Positions 1-8,274 of a stretch of 50,631 bases of DNA are shown one piece after another. Location: the IMG/VR virus record IMGVR_UViG_3300030104_000936, positions 1 through 50,631 of that record; one strand, 5' to 3'. The translations under genes were made by a program, and so were the position numbers. The notes under the pieces were generated by a model. That model had not been told where the DNA came from. It searched no databases and saw nothing but the letters and a program-made list of their open reading frames with translations. Within the stretch, counting starts at the first letter, position 1, and each line of letters opens with the position of its first letter. The stretch is from a virus.

Positions 1-137
1 TCTACACTCCAGCTCGCTATGTACGGGCCTTTACCGTCAGAGTTATCCTGTAAAGATACATTACCTCCTGTGCCGAAATCAGCAGTTTTGCTGTTCGCTT
101 CACAGTAAAGCTTAACTTTAGTTGATAAACTTGCCAT
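1..137 (-). CDS. Partial phage structural (tail fibre region) protein
   Basis: The first 45 codons of a gene whose 3' end lies beyond position 1. It starts at ATG 137-135 behind a strong GGAGG ribosome site. The visible residues begin MASLSTKVKLYCEANS and are polar, rich in Gly, Ser and Asp, as in phage fibre proteins. It is the last visible member of the minus-strand tail-fibre array, directly downstream of the 194-aa fibre-like gene. The family cannot be named from so little sequence. Calling it structural rests on position and composition. Confidence 0.6.
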   Translation of the reverse strand, partial: MASLSTKVKLYCEANSKTADFGTGGNVSLQDNSDGKGPYIASWSV

Positions 138-161
138 ATAGGCCTCCTTTTAAAATTGTTA

Positions 162-746
162 TCATGATGCTAGTAACCTTACTCCTGAAAAACTTGCGGC
201 ATCGCTTTGAACATTTCCACCACTTGAGCCACTATCATTTATTTTTGCAAAAACTTCAAAATAATCTGAAACTGCACAATCTAAAATATAAGATGCTGCA
301 CCTGTCATTGTATCACCAAAAGCTCCGTCTCTTCCATCAAAAAAGTTTTGTACAAAAAGACTGTTATTTTTATATAATGCTATAAATACTTGTTTTGCAG
401 TACTTACTCCTGATCGTGATGCTATAGCTACGTTAAAACTAAATAAATATTTACCAGCTTTTCCACTTGGTACTGTAAATCTATAGTTTGAGGAATTATC
501 AAAAGCTGAATCTGTATCAATATCCTCTGTTGCAAATTCAACTTTGACATAAGTATTATCAGCAATAAGTTGACCACTTGTTCTTCTTGCGGCAAACATG
601 GGTGTCATTGATTGACCAAACCCAGTTGCGGTTCCGCTGTTTGTAATAGTAGCGCCTGACGGAATCGTGATTGTGTCGCCTGAACTACCTAATTCTAGTC
701 CCGTGCCTGTTGCTGGGTCTACTTTATTTACATTTAATAAACTCAT
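162..746 (-). CDS. Tail fibre-like protein, C1q/TNF-like C-terminus
   Basis: 194 aa. The short N-terminus (about residues 1-45, with GATITNSGTATGFG) resembles trimeric phage fibre linkers. The remainder (about 50-194) alternates beta-strand segments and ends FSGVRLLAS, which resembles C1q/TNF-like jelly-roll heads that phages use for receptor binding. The start follows the upstream stop codon by one base and has no clear Shine-Dalgarno, so it is probably translated by coupling. The C1q-like assignment is from pattern only; a generic fibre head is the alternative. Confidence 0.6.
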   Translation of the reverse strand: MSLLNVNKVDPATGTGLELGSSGDTITIPSGATITNSGTATGFGQSMTPMFAARRTSGQLIADNTYVKVEFATEDIDTDSAFDNSSNYRFTVPSGKAGKYLFSFNVAIASRSGVSTAKQVFIALYKNNSLFVQNFFDGRDGAFGDTMTGAASYILDCAVSDYFEVFAKINDSGSSGGNVQSDAASFSGVRLLAS

Positions 747-747
747 A

Positions 748-1197
748 TTATACTATAACCAATGTTGATCCCGAAGGAATTGTTGTTGTGCCAGTAAAAC
801 TTACAGGTCCTGCAAGAACTGCGTTCCTACTAGATGCCATTGTAAAGCTACTGTATGTTACATTATTTTCTACATAGAATGTAGAAGATAATTGTCCTGC
901 TGTAATAACTCCGTCGCTAGGGGTTCCAACATCTACGTTTTCTCCCATCGCAACTATAAAGTCGATATCTCCACTTGCAACACTCACCCCACCAAAGTCA
1001 ATAGTTGCCCCCGATACTGTGTATGCTGTTCCTGGAGCTTGTATAACTCCTGCGATTGACACAATTAAATTTTGCGCCGCACTTGGGTGATAATTAACTG
1101 ATGATGATTGAAGTGTATAAGATGTCGCAGGTGAACTTCCGCTCACTTGTATTAGCTTTCTTGTTCCAATATCTAAATCGCGTCCTACGTATGGCAT
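748..1197 (-). CDS. Tail fibre-like protein (MPYxG domain)
   Basis: 149 aa. It begins MPYVGRDLDIGTRKLIQVSG and continues with a beta-rich region including VSIAGVIQAPGTAYTVSG. The 342-aa fibre gene at 2481-3509 opens the same way (MPYIGNTPAEK, INNVIQEPGSG, YTASGTTLTLSG), so the two N-termini are paralogous. This domain is common in marine phage fibre proteins and probably attaches or trimerises the fibre. The C-terminus (TGTTTIPSGSTLVIV) is a linker-like beta segment. The start codon overlaps the upstream stop by one base (TAATG). Confidence 0.65.
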   Translation of the reverse strand: MPYVGRDLDIGTRKLIQVSGSSPATSYTLQSSSVNYHPSAAQNLIVSIAGVIQAPGTAYTVSGATIDFGGVSVASGDIDFIVAMGENVDVGTPSDGVITAGQLSSTFYVENNVTYSSFTMASSRNAVLAGPVSFTGTTTIPSGSTLVIV

Positions 1198-1517
1198 TAC
1201 GGTTTACTCCAAATTGAATGTGTTAATTCGTTTGTGTCTGGATCTCTTGCTAAAAGCAAATCATACGCCGCTTCATTTACATGGTTAGCCGGGATGTCTC
1301 GTAAGCTTTGTCTCCAAGTTTTCATCTCGTCACTCATCGTTACATCTCCAAGTGCATAAAAATCAGTTTCAATTAGTTTTTGTAATCTAATCTGTTTTAT
1401 TTCTGCAAGTTTTCTATTCGCACCATCATCTATATATGCTTGTTGCCTTGTATCATATTCAGCTTGTTCTTCTGCTGTCATATCTCTTACTGTGTTGTTA
1501 ATTGCTATTTTTGTCAT
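1197..1517 (-). CDS. Tail assembly chaperone-like protein
   Basis: 106 aa, mostly helical and charged, unlike its beta-rich neighbours. The segment LIETDFYALGDVTMSDEM followed by WRQSLRDIPAN matches the hallmark of phage tail assembly chaperone proteins of the Pfam family PF16778 type (ETDWxxLPD then WRxxLRDIP). Members usually sit beside fibre genes and help fibre assembly or attachment. It lies between two fibre genes and overlaps the next by one base. Family recognition is by memory of the motif; the function is inferred from the family. Confidence 0.65.
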   Translation of the reverse strand: MTKIAINNTVRDMTAEEQAEYDTRQQAYIDDGANRKLAEIKQIRLQKLIETDFYALGDVTMSDEMKTWRQSLRDIPANHVNEAAYDLLLARDPDTNELTHSIWSKP

Positions 1518-1518
1518 A

Positions 1519-2214
1519 TTAACTATCTACCACTCCATAAATTTTAATTCTTCCATTTACATTTCCAGTGTTTGCATAAAATTGAACACCTCTTGGAGAA
1601 GCATTATTTTTGTAATAAAGATGCGTATATCCACCTAACGAAACACCACCTGTATTAACGAACATTAAAGTACCATGACCAGATGTTTTAACTGTGCTAT
1701 CAAATGGGTCGTGAATCCACAAAGCCATTTTTAAACCCTGTCTACTTGAAGTATTTGATACACCACCATCACTAAAGTTTACAGCACTTACATTATCGTT
1801 AGCCGCAAGATATACAGTATTATCACTTGATCTCCATGCTCTTGTATTATAATCATAATTACTATCACTTATACTGCTTGGAGTATCATCTCTAAGTCTA
1901 AATATAATATTAGCACCATCAGTAGCGGGAACCATTTTATCAACAATAACTAAATAATTTTTATATGTTGCAGAAAATTTATTATCAAGATTGATTTCGC
2001 CCACATTACCACCACTATCTACTTGTCCAAGAGCAACTAAACCTCCAGCTCCTGCACTAGCAAGAGTTGTTGTTCCTGTAAATTTTAAATACTGGTCTGT
2101 AGTGCCAGAGGTTATTCCTGTGCCCCCTTGCGCTACTCCAACAGTATCTAAATTAGTTGTAGGTAATGTACCTGTTACTCCTGCTTTATCTAGATCTATT
2201 TTACTTAGTGCCAT
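1519..2214 (-). CDS. Tail fibre protein with GGTG linker
   Basis: 231 aa. The N-terminus has the phage-fibre linker pattern VGVAQGGTGITS (about residues 26-37). The rest is a beta-rich head with many aromatic and Asn/Ser residues, ending GRIKIYGVVDS. The layout (short anchor, GGTG hinge, receptor-binding head) is common in marine podovirus fibre genes. It sits between the chaperone-like gene and an 83-aa helical protein, with very short gaps. The exact receptor class is not evident. Confidence 0.6.
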   Translation of the reverse strand: MALSKIDLDKAGVTGTLPTTNLDTVGVAQGGTGITSGTTDQYLKFTGTTTLASAGAGGLVALGQVDSGGNVGEINLDNKFSATYKNYLVIVDKMVPATDGANIIFRLRDDTPSSISDSNYDYNTRAWRSSDNTVYLAANDNVSAVNFSDGGVSNTSSRQGLKMALWIHDPFDSTVKTSGHGTLMFVNTGGVSLGGYTHLYYKNNASPRGVQFYANTGNVNGRIKIYGVVDS

Positions 2215-2217
2215 TAT

Positions 2218-2469
2218 TTATTCTTCTGATTTTACTGGTCTATTTATCCATGCATTTTTAACTGCATCAGTCCATACAGCATTTGCTACTGCTTGAACTT
2301 CACTATCTTGTCCTGATATATCTTCATCAGGGTTAATAACATGACGATGTCTTGACCTTGATAATTCTATTTCATTTTCTTTAATAACAGTATCAGTAGC
2401 AACTTGAATATTTTTATACTCTCCTACTACTTCTATCTTCTCTATTATTGTTTCTTTAGTTAACGACAT
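2218..2469 (-). CDS. Small phage protein of fibre array, unknown function
   Basis: 83 aa, acidic and helical. It begins MSLTKETIIEKIEVVGEYKNIQVAT and ends in a segment containing VANAVWTDAVKNAWINR. Similar short proteins, with a Trp-rich tail resembling a binding epitope, accompany fibre genes in marine phages. It starts after a good ribosome site (AAGGAGATAAAAT) and ends three bases before the next ATG. No catalytic motif is visible. A tail accessory role is inferred from context only. Confidence 0.55.
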   Translation of the reverse strand: MSLTKETIIEKIEVVGEYKNIQVATDTVIKENEIELSRSRHRHVINPDEDISGQDSEVQAVANAVWTDAVKNAWINRPVKSEE

Positions 2470-2480
2470 ATTTTATCTCC

Positions 2481-3509
2481 TTATGCTGTTGTTCTATAAG
2501 TTGCTGCAAAAGAAACTATTCCTTGAGCATTATTGTTATTTATTACTTTAGAGCCTGTGCCATTTTCTCCACTTGCTCCAACATTTATATACACAACACT
2601 ATTTTCATTGATTGCGGCAGCAATGTGAGCTGTAGTGCTTGTTGATTGTGTGTTGTTCCAATTAAAAGACGCACCTGTAGATATTGAGCCAGGTACTCCA
2701 ACATAATGAATATTAATAGGACTAAATGGTAAACCTGTTATAGTAAAATCATAGTTATTATTAGAGTAACTTGTGCTGTTCCATTGAAGTAAACATTCTA
2801 CAAAAACTGTATTTCCTATTTTAGTATATCTACCTACTCTGTTATCATAGGCAACAGAAGTTGTATTATCTATACCAGGTGTCCATGTTCCTTCTTCATA
2901 ATCATCTAATAAATTAGAAGCTGTTGCAGAAGTAACTCCAAGATAAACTCCTTTAGAAGCTGTGCCAAAAATTATATTTCCAGTTCCTAAAGTTAAATTT
3001 GTTCCATCAAAAGTTAAATTGGCTTCGCCATTTAAAGCATCAGGACCAGTTACGGTTGCAACTTGATTGTTAACATTTGTAGATAAACTTACTCCTTTTA
3101 AGTAAGAATAATCTACTCGTTTTAAAACTCCAGCATCACTAATTAATAATTCATCAGTATCGGCTGGTGTTCCTCCAAGAGCAGTTTGACCCGTGATTGC
3201 GTTAGCTGATAATTGATCAGCTCCAACTGATCCTGCACTTGGATTTACAGTTTGAGAAGCTTTGCCAGTGTATACACAATACATTGTGTCTGTGCCTGCT
3301 GTTGCTCCTGAAAGTGTAAGAGTTGTACCTGAAGCTGTGTATGCTTTACCAGATCCTGGTTCTTGAATTACGTTGTTAATAACTAGACGTATATCTAGTT
3401 CGTTAGCTACAGCATGATCTAATGTATAAGAAGTAGTAGCACTTGTTGTAAAGTACTGTACATCAAACGCCGCATATTTTTCGGCTGGTGTATTACCTAT
3501 ATATGGCAA
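2481..3509 (-). CDS. Tail fibre protein, MPYxG domain plus EEGTWTP head
   Basis: 342 aa. Residues about 1-90 form the MPYIGNTPAEK domain shared with the 149-aa protein at 748-1197. A linker region (about 90-200) follows. The C-terminal domain opens with DYEEGTWTPGID, a signature frequent in phage tail-fibre heads, and contains RYTKIGNTVFVE and ITGLPFSP. The protein probably forms a trimeric host-binding fibre. It is the longest complete fibre in the window, and the ribosome site AAGGAGGATTA supports the start. Confidence 0.7.
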   Translation of the reverse strand: MPYIGNTPAEKYAAFDVQYFTTSATTSYTLDHAVANELDIRLVINNVIQEPGSGKAYTASGTTLTLSGATAGTDTMYCVYTGKASQTVNPSAGSVGADQLSANAITGQTALGGTPADTDELLISDAGVLKRVDYSYLKGVSLSTNVNNQVATVTGPDALNGEANLTFDGTNLTLGTGNIIFGTASKGVYLGVTSATASNLLDDYEEGTWTPGIDNTTSVAYDNRVGRYTKIGNTVFVECLLQWNSTSYSNNNYDFTITGLPFSPINIHYVGVPGSISTGASFNWNNTQSTSTTAHIAAAINENSVVYINVGASGENGTGSKVINNNNAQGIVSFAATYRTTA

Positions 3510-3519
3510 TTAATCCTCC

Positions 3520-3840
3520 TTAACTTACGCTGTCTACTGCTGAAACCCAAACATCTGCAGAACTTGCAGTATCGGATTTTACAAGAAGAGCGTCGCCATT
3601 TTGCATGACTACTTTTGCGCCACCCGCTAATAGTTGTAACGATCCACCACTTGGGATCGGTGCACTTTTAACAAGATGAAATGTTCCTGAATTAGTTAAA
3701 TAGACGTCTACTAGTATAGTTGACCCCAGTATGTTTGCTACTGAAATTCCTACTACTACGTCGTTAGTGTTTGCTGTATGTAATGTTACTGGGCTAGTTC
3801 CCACAGCTGCTGATTTATATCTTGTAAAGTCTTGTGCCAT
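3520..3840 (-). CDS. Virion structural protein, beta-sandwich-like
   Basis: 106 aa. The sequence alternates short beta strands (VTLHTANTNDVVVGISVAN, TILVDVYLTNSG, GDALLVKSDTASSADVW) and looks like a small Ig-like or jelly-roll virion protein. Similar proteins occur beside tail genes in cyanophages and pelagiphages. It lies between two tail-region genes in the same operon. No enzyme motif is present. The structural call is inferred. Confidence 0.55.
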   Translation of the reverse strand: MAQDFTRYKSAAVGTSPVTLHTANTNDVVVGISVANILGSTILVDVYLTNSGTFHLVKSAPIPSGGSLQLLAGGAKVVMQNGDALLVKSDTASSADVWVSAVDSVS

Positions 3841-3854
3841 ATCTTTCCTTTAAA

Positions 3855-4352
3855 CTAAAGCGCCACAGCCATTGCAATTGCAAAGCCTTTTGTTGCACTA
3901 TTTGCTGGATCAATTCCATTAACTGTATTTACTTGTAAATCATTAATTGCATTGTAAATAGCGTTAGAGCCATTGACATATATAATCGCATCTCTACCTG
4001 CATTTACTGTATAAGTTGTACCTGATCCAGTGGTACAAATTATATTGTTACTATCGCCAGTATTATTTAAAACATAATACCACATTTTCTTATTAGGAAA
4101 TGTAACTGTACACGTAGCTCCTGGACTTCCTGTAAAATCTAATATCTTACAACGACCATTTTCTTGTGTATAAGAAGTTGGGTCATTTGAAAAATCTAAA
4201 GTCTTAGTTGCTCCAGATAATGTTACGCCGATATAGGCGTTAACCATATCGTCTACACGTTGTAAATTATAATTAGTTTGGTCACCCCAGGTGTTGTCAT
4301 TTTCACCTGTAGCCATTAACCTCAACTCGGCGTTAGTCCATGTTGATGCCAT
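3855..4352 (-). CDS. Tail-region structural protein
   Basis: 165 aa. It opens MASTWTNAELRLMATGENDNTWGDQTN, a type of N-terminus seen in marine phage fibre-associated proteins (residues NDNTWG, then a helix NLQRVDDMV). A beta-rich middle (about 45-120) and a hydrophobic end (GFAIAMAVAL) follow. It probably belongs to the fibre or baseplate set. Start supported by a GGAG site a few bases upstream. Precise function unknown. Confidence 0.55.
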   Translation of the reverse strand: MASTWTNAELRLMATGENDNTWGDQTNYNLQRVDDMVNAYIGVTLSGATKTLDFSNDPTSYTQENGRCKILDFTGSPGATCTVTFPNKKMWYYVLNNTGDSNNIICTTGSGTTYTVNAGRDAIIYVNGSNAIYNAINDLQVNTVNGIDPANSATKGFAIAMAVAL

Positions 4353-4363
4353 TTATTACTCCT

Positions 4364-4822
4364 TTATGCTATACGTATTATAGCGTTACTTGAATCTGCT
4401 GTCGGCCATTGTATTTCAAATGTACCACCAGAAACTGAATAGTCTGCTCCAAAATTAATCACTGCTACAGCTGAGTTACCATCACTTGTATTGTAAATTA
4501 TACAACCACGTGTAGTAAATGTTGCTGAAGACCATGCGGCGTTAGCACTGAAAGTGGTAAAAGCAGTTGTACCACTTGACGTTGGATTAACATTTGTTAA
4601 TGCATATCCTCCAGTAGTATAACCACTGCCGTTCGGTAATTCATCTGAGTTTCCAGTTACGTTTGAATAGTTAGTTGTTGTCGCGTTGTAAGTACCTGTG
4701 ATACTTGCGTTAGCTTTCAACAACGCTACTTTAAATGCGTCTGCTCCGTTATTAAAATCATGATCTCCTTCGAGTAATTCGACTTTGAAACTAGTACATA
4801 ATGCTGATGTTATACCTGCCAT
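4364..4822 (-). CDS. Tail-region structural protein
   Basis: 152 aa, Gly/Ser/Thr/Asn-rich and beta-rich. It has VELLEGDHDFNNGADAFKVAL near the N-terminus and FEIQWPTADSSNAIIRIA at the end. Proteins with this pattern (KVALL...YT..GYAL) recur in marine podovirus tail operons. It starts just downstream of a candidate intragenic promoter at 5077-5105, so it may head a transcript for the fibre genes. Function is inferred only from position. Confidence 0.6.
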   Translation of the reverse strand: MAGITSALCTSFKVELLEGDHDFNNGADAFKVALLKANASITGTYNATTTNYSNVTGNSDELPNGSGYTTGGYALTNVNPTSSGTTAFTTFSANAAWSSATFTTRGCIIYNTSDGNSAVAVINFGADYSVSGGTFEIQWPTADSSNAIIRIA

Positions 4823-4824
4823 AT

Positions 4825-5523
4825 TTACCTATCTCCTTCTAATCTTCCTAATGTTCGAAGTTCACCTTTGTACAGTTCGGTGTTCCTCATTCTTACTTGT
4901 TCTTCTACCCCTAACGTTTGAACTGCACGTTCATACAATTGTTGGTAGTTGGTTAATTGCTGTTGATCCTTCATAAATGTAGCCGCCTCAACAAGACAAG
5001 CGTATAATAAAGTATCCTGACAATTATCACCTAGATACGTATTTGCGTTACTAGCTGATAAACCCGGTACATGATAAGTATAACCTATTTCACACGTAGT
5101 GTCAACCCCCGGAGTGGGTGCAAATATAATATTTGTGTGTCTATTTGAAGTTGTATAGGCTGTTCCGGGACGTTGGTACGAGTAGTATTGAGGAGTACCT
5201 GTTCCTGTCGTTGGGTTCTTAGTAAATTCACGTATATAGGTTTCATCCTTTAGATAAAGCATATCGCCATTTTGAATACGTAAAAATCTTAATACTACTA
5301 AATCTTGAGGCATAGCTACACCTGTTGTAGCTGTTCCTGATGCAATAGTAGTTGTTTTTCTAAAGGCGTTTAAATCTAACTCCTTCATAATTCTTAGTTC
5401 TGCATTAGCTATACATACATCAATAGGAGCAATTCCTGATCCTGTAGCTGTAGTAAATTCTGTACCATCATTCTCAGTCCAATCTTGGATTGCTTGTTTT
5501 AATTGTACGTATGTTAATCCCAT
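4825..5523 (-). CDS. Head-tail adaptor / tail tubular-like protein
   Basis: 232 aa. It has an all-helical start (TYVQLKQAIQDWTEN), then IDVCIANAELRIMKELDLNAFRK, then beta segments and a C-terminal helical pair (QQLTNYQQLYERAVQTLG). This arrangement resembles phage adaptor proteins that join portal to tail (tail tubular A-like). A second helical adaptor candidate lies two genes upstream. A promoter-like sequence for downstream genes lies inside this gene. Confidence 0.6.
   Translation of the reverse strand: MGLTYVQLKQAIQDWTENDGTEFTTATGSGIAPIDVCIANAELRIMKELDLNAFRKTTTIASGTATTGVAMPQDLVVLRFLRIQNGDMLYLKDETYIREFTKNPTTGTGTPQYYSYQRPGTAYTTSNRHTNIIFAPTPGVDTTCEIGYTYHVPGLSASNANTYLGDNCQDTLLYACLVEAATFMKDQQQLTNYQQLYERAVQTLGVEEQVRMRNTELYKGELRTLGRLEGDR
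5077..5105 (-). promoter_or_regulatory. Sigma70-like promoter inside adaptor gene
   Basis: On the minus strand, TTGACA (5105-5100) is separated by 17 bp from TATACT (5082-5077). It is a perfect -35 and a one-mismatch -10 at ideal spacing, inside the adaptor gene and ahead of the tail-fibre genes. It could give the fibre block its own transcript. An accidental match in coding sequence is possible. Confidence 0.55.
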
Positions 5524-6444
5524 TTAATTACCCCATTCATCTGTACCCCACAGGTAAGTTCCCCAACCTGGAGTTACTACTGTAACTGTACCTAGTGTAG
5601 CTGTCGTTCCTGACAGTGTAACTGGTACTGCAGTTATTACCTCAGGTGTAACACTTCCCAATGTTGATGTCATTTGTGACATCGTCACTGGATGAGCTCC
5701 ATTAAATATTAATGAACCTAATCCACCTGTACCTGCTAATCCTGGCGGTATCTCTGTAGTGTTAAAGAACAATCCAGTGTTACCTAAACTAGCAGTCATA
5801 GCCCCTAGTTCAATTCCAGAAACAGTTTCTGATACATTAAGAGTTACACTGCCTAATGTACTTGTTCCTGCAAACCCTTCAGCATCTTCAACAGTAGCTA
5901 ATACTACCGAACCAAGAGTTGCAGTTGCAGAAGACAATGATACAGGTTGTATCAGAGCTCCAGCGACAGTACCTAAACTAGCTGTTGCTTGGAATCCTTC
6001 TGCAGATTCCGTAGCTGCTATAGTTACACTACCTAGTGCACTTGTTGCTTGTTGCCAAGCTTCAGCGGGTATTGGAAATACAACCGCAATTGCTATACCA
6101 GTACTGTTTAGTACACCAGTAGCTTGGAAACCTAAAGCATCTTCTCCTGCACCAATGACAACTCTTCCTAAGTTAGCTGCACATTGTCCTGAAAATTTAC
6201 CATGTAAAGGTCCAAGAGATACAATCGTATCCGATGTACTTTGAGGAGGTCTAGGTTTATATAAAACACTAGAGTCTCCCCCTTGAATATACATTTCAGG
6301 ATCTAACTGAGGTTGTTTAGGTTCCCAGTCACCCTTGTATACTCTAAATCCTGTCCACTCTGTTCGAGCGTCTTTGTACCTAATCTTAAAACCTGATCGG
6401 TCGTCGATTAGTACTGCGTGTTTACCCCTCGCGTATTTGCCCAT
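5524..6444 (-). CDS. Repeat-containing virion structural protein
   Basis: 306 aa. Residues about 1-75 form a non-repetitive domain (GFKIRYKDARTEWTGFRVYKGDW). The rest carries about nine copies of a short unit centred on LGSVT-like motifs (LGRVVI, LGSVTI, LGTVAG, LGSVVL, LGSVTL, LGNTGL, LGSLIF, LGSVTP, LGTVTV). It ends with an aromatic tail, WGTYLWGTDEWGN. The repeats suggest a beta-solenoid or Ig-like stack on the virion surface or tail. It sits between two adaptor genes, with a one-base overlap to the upstream gene. Confidence 0.6.
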   Translation of the reverse strand: MGKYARGKHAVLIDDRSGFKIRYKDARTEWTGFRVYKGDWEPKQPQLDPEMYIQGGDSSVLYKPRPPQSTSDTIVSLGPLHGKFSGQCAANLGRVVIGAGEDALGFQATGVLNSTGIAIAVVFPIPAEAWQQATSALGSVTIAATESAEGFQATASLGTVAGALIQPVSLSSATATLGSVVLATVEDAEGFAGTSTLGSVTLNVSETVSGIELGAMTASLGNTGLFFNTTEIPPGLAGTGGLGSLIFNGAHPVTMSQMTSTLGSVTPEVITAVPVTLSGTTATLGTVTVVTPGWGTYLWGTDEWGN

Positions 6445-7175
6445 TACGCATATCCACGAACCTTAGGCGTCACATAAAAACTTGCACGTTCTCTATCTTC
6501 TTCTCTAGCTAATTCCCATTCTTCTTTATACATTTGTATTAGTTCTTGTCTTCTGTTTATGTCTACTAATTTTGGGTGTTTGTTTGCTAGTTCTACAGTT
6601 AAACCACTAATCAATGCTGGTAGCATTCTTTTAGGTACAGCTGCATTTTGTGAATAATTATCTGTTATATCTTCTCCATACTTAATAGCCCACATAATTA
6701 TTTCATATCTATTATCTTCACTTGGCCCAGGCCATAGATAAACTTTATGATTATCTACACCACTAGAATTAAACTCAGCATTTCTATCTACTGCAAATTT
6801 AAGTGGAGTACCTGTTGAGTATTTATTAGGATAAGAAAGCCAATCAGCATAACTAATTCTTTCCATCTCAATGTCTTGGTCTGGAGTTGCATCAGTATCA
6901 CGACAAGCTGCCGTTAATATATCGGAATAACCATTTGCTGCTAAGTCAAATGTAGGATATGTTGTATTGTTAAATGAGTTTACTGCTACTGTATGTAGAT
7001 GTAGTGTAAATAGATTAACACCTTGATTAATCCATTTGATCATTAATAAATTAAGAGAACGTCTAGCAGTGATTAAATCATAACCACCTTTAGAGCTTAC
7101 TCCTAATCGTTCATAAGCTTCTTGTATTACATCTGCAATCTGCAGATTAAATGTTCGTGTACCTGAACTAGCCAA
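6444..7175 (-). CDS. Tail tubular / head-tail adaptor protein
   Basis: 243 aa. It is helical at the start (IADVIQEAYERLGV, YDLITARRSLNLLMIKWINQ), with a beta middle and a C-terminal helical region (QELIQMYKEEWELAREEDRERASF). This is the pattern of adaptor or tail tubular proteins of short-tailed phages, which ring the portal. It is followed at a one-base overlap by the repeat protein. The adaptor role is inferred from family resemblance and from its place between capsid and fibre genes. Confidence 0.6.
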   Translation of the reverse strand: MASSGTRTFNLQIADVIQEAYERLGVSSKGGYDLITARRSLNLLMIKWINQGVNLFTLHLHTVAVNSFNNTTYPTFDLAANGYSDILTAACRDTDATPDQDIEMERISYADWLSYPNKYSTGTPLKFAVDRNAEFNSSGVDNHKVYLWPGPSEDNRYEIIMWAIKYGEDITDNYSQNAAVPKRMLPALISGLTVELANKHPKLVDINRRQELIQMYKEEWELAREEDRERASFYVTPKVRGYA

Positions 7176-7184
7176 GTTGCCCCC

Positions 7185-7388
7185 TTACATTAATGCGCGA
7201 GTTAATACCCACAATAACTGACCTAGAACCATAAAGCCAATTGTATACATTACTTTTATTAATCCATTAATCTTCTCTTCAATATGGTGAAGATGATTAT
7301 CTTTTATTGTAGAGATACGCTCGCTTAAAAGTTTTATTTCACCTTTAAGTTCTTGTATTTCTAAATCGTATTTAGAAACTTCTGGCAT
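7185..7388 (-). CDS. Small coiled-coil membrane protein (XhlA-like)
   Basis: 67 aa. Residues about 6-40 are a charged helix with coiled-coil spacing (LEIQELKGEIKLLSERIS). Residues about 45-63 are one hydrophobic segment (VMYTIGFMVLGQLLWVL). A coiled coil plus C-terminal anchor is the layout of haemolysin XhlA-type proteins, small phage-linked membrane proteins sometimes tied to lysis. It is embedded among virion genes. A tail or ejection accessory role is equally possible. Confidence 0.5.
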   Translation of the reverse strand: MPEVSKYDLEIQELKGEIKLLSERISTIKDNHLHHIEEKINGLIKVMYTIGFMVLGQLLWVLTRALM

Positions 7389-7389
7389 T

Positions 7390-7704
7390 TTAATTCCAAT
7401 AAATTAAAGCGTTAGAAGCTGTGCCTGTTACTGTAACAAATAAATTTGTAGATACTTTAACACCATCACGTGGTGCTTTAAGTGAAGTAGTTGTATTTGC
7501 TACTGCAGATAATCTTGCTATTACTGCACCTGATGCCGAGTTAGCATCTTGGACAACAGCAGTAGCTGTATCACTTCCTGCAGTTAAACTAAGACCTAAA
7601 AATCTTTGCGGATGTACAGCAGTTACTTGACCATCACTAGTAGCGTTTGCTCCTGTAGCACCTGTTGCTATATTAGTTACTTGAGCATCTGTTTGAAATG
7701 TCAT
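7390..7704 (-). CDS. Conserved-type virion protein
   Basis: 104 aa, rich in Ala, Thr, Val and Ser, with beta-strand character (AVHPQRFLGLSLTAGSDTA, GVKVSTNLFVTVTG). It lies just downstream of a UUCG hairpin terminator that follows the 154-aa gene. It looks like a minor capsid or decoration protein of marine phages. No motif allows a firmer name. Confidence 0.5.
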   Translation of the reverse strand: MTFQTDAQVTNIATGATGANATSDGQVTAVHPQRFLGLSLTAGSDTATAVVQDANSASGAVIARLSAVANTTTSLKAPRDGVKVSTNLFVTVTGTASNALIYWN

Positions 7705-7722
7705 TTTTAATCCTTTATAAAT

Positions 7723-7742
7723 GGGGAGACCGAAGCCTCCCC
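7723..7742 (-). terminator. UUCG-loop hairpin terminator or attenuator
   Basis: On the minus strand an 8-bp stem (GGGGAGGC with GTCTCCCC, one G-U pair) closes a TTCG tetraloop, followed by ATTTATAAA. The cUUCGg loop is exceptionally stable. It sits between the 154-aa and 104-aa virion genes and may reduce readthrough from capsid into tail genes. The U tract is weak, so partial termination or mRNA-end protection is possible. Confidence 0.6.
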
Positions 7743-7750
7743 TATATTAG

Positions 7751-8215
7751 TTATGCAGTGTAGTTTGTATTTTGTTGGTATAAAACTGTAAATCTAATTT
7801 CTCCTGCACTTGTTGCAGCAGAGTTTGTGATTGTTAATTTTATATCACTTGATCCTACATCTTCCCATGCTAGTGCTCCACCAGATTCTGTAGTTGGGTA
7901 TTTTCTACCTGCAGTAGTGCCAATGGCAAAAGTATTAACTAATGTAGCAGCTCCACCTACAGTGTCACCAATACTTATATTAGTAGCACCACTGGCTGCA
8001 GTGATTACATCTAGAACTATGTCAATAATTTGTGAATTAGCTGGAATTACTACAGTTGTAGCTCCTGCTGCAATAGCACCCGCTGATAAGCTTTGTGCAT
8101 GTGATTGAGCCATTACGACTTGACCAATGTTTTTTACATTAGTACCTAAGTCTGACCCAGTAGTTTGTTGTATAGGTCCCGCTTTAATCGGTCCTGAAAA
8201 AGTTGTTGTTCCCAT
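7751..8215 (-). CDS. Virion structural protein downstream of capsid
   Basis: 154 aa. After a short N-terminus (MGTTTFSGPIKAGPIQQTTG) it is beta-rich, with alternating hydrophobics (AGATTVVIPANSQIIDIVLDV, DIKLTITNSAATSAGEIRFTVLYQQ). It follows the major capsid gene across a hairpin-containing gap and precedes another terminator-like hairpin, so it may be made in capsid-like amounts. A decoration or head-completion role is inferred. The ribosome site AAGGAGTAAGACA supports the start. Confidence 0.55.
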   Translation of the reverse strand: MGTTTFSGPIKAGPIQQTTGSDLGTNVKNIGQVVMAQSHAQSLSAGAIAAGATTVVIPANSQIIDIVLDVITAASGATNISIGDTVGGAATLVNTFAIGTTAGRKYPTTESGGALAWEDVGSSDIKLTITNSAATSAGEIRFTVLYQQNTNYTA

Positions 8216-8274
8216 TGTCTTACTCCTTGTTTTTCTGTCTGCTTACGCAGTCAATAGGTTGTTTAGTATGGAAA

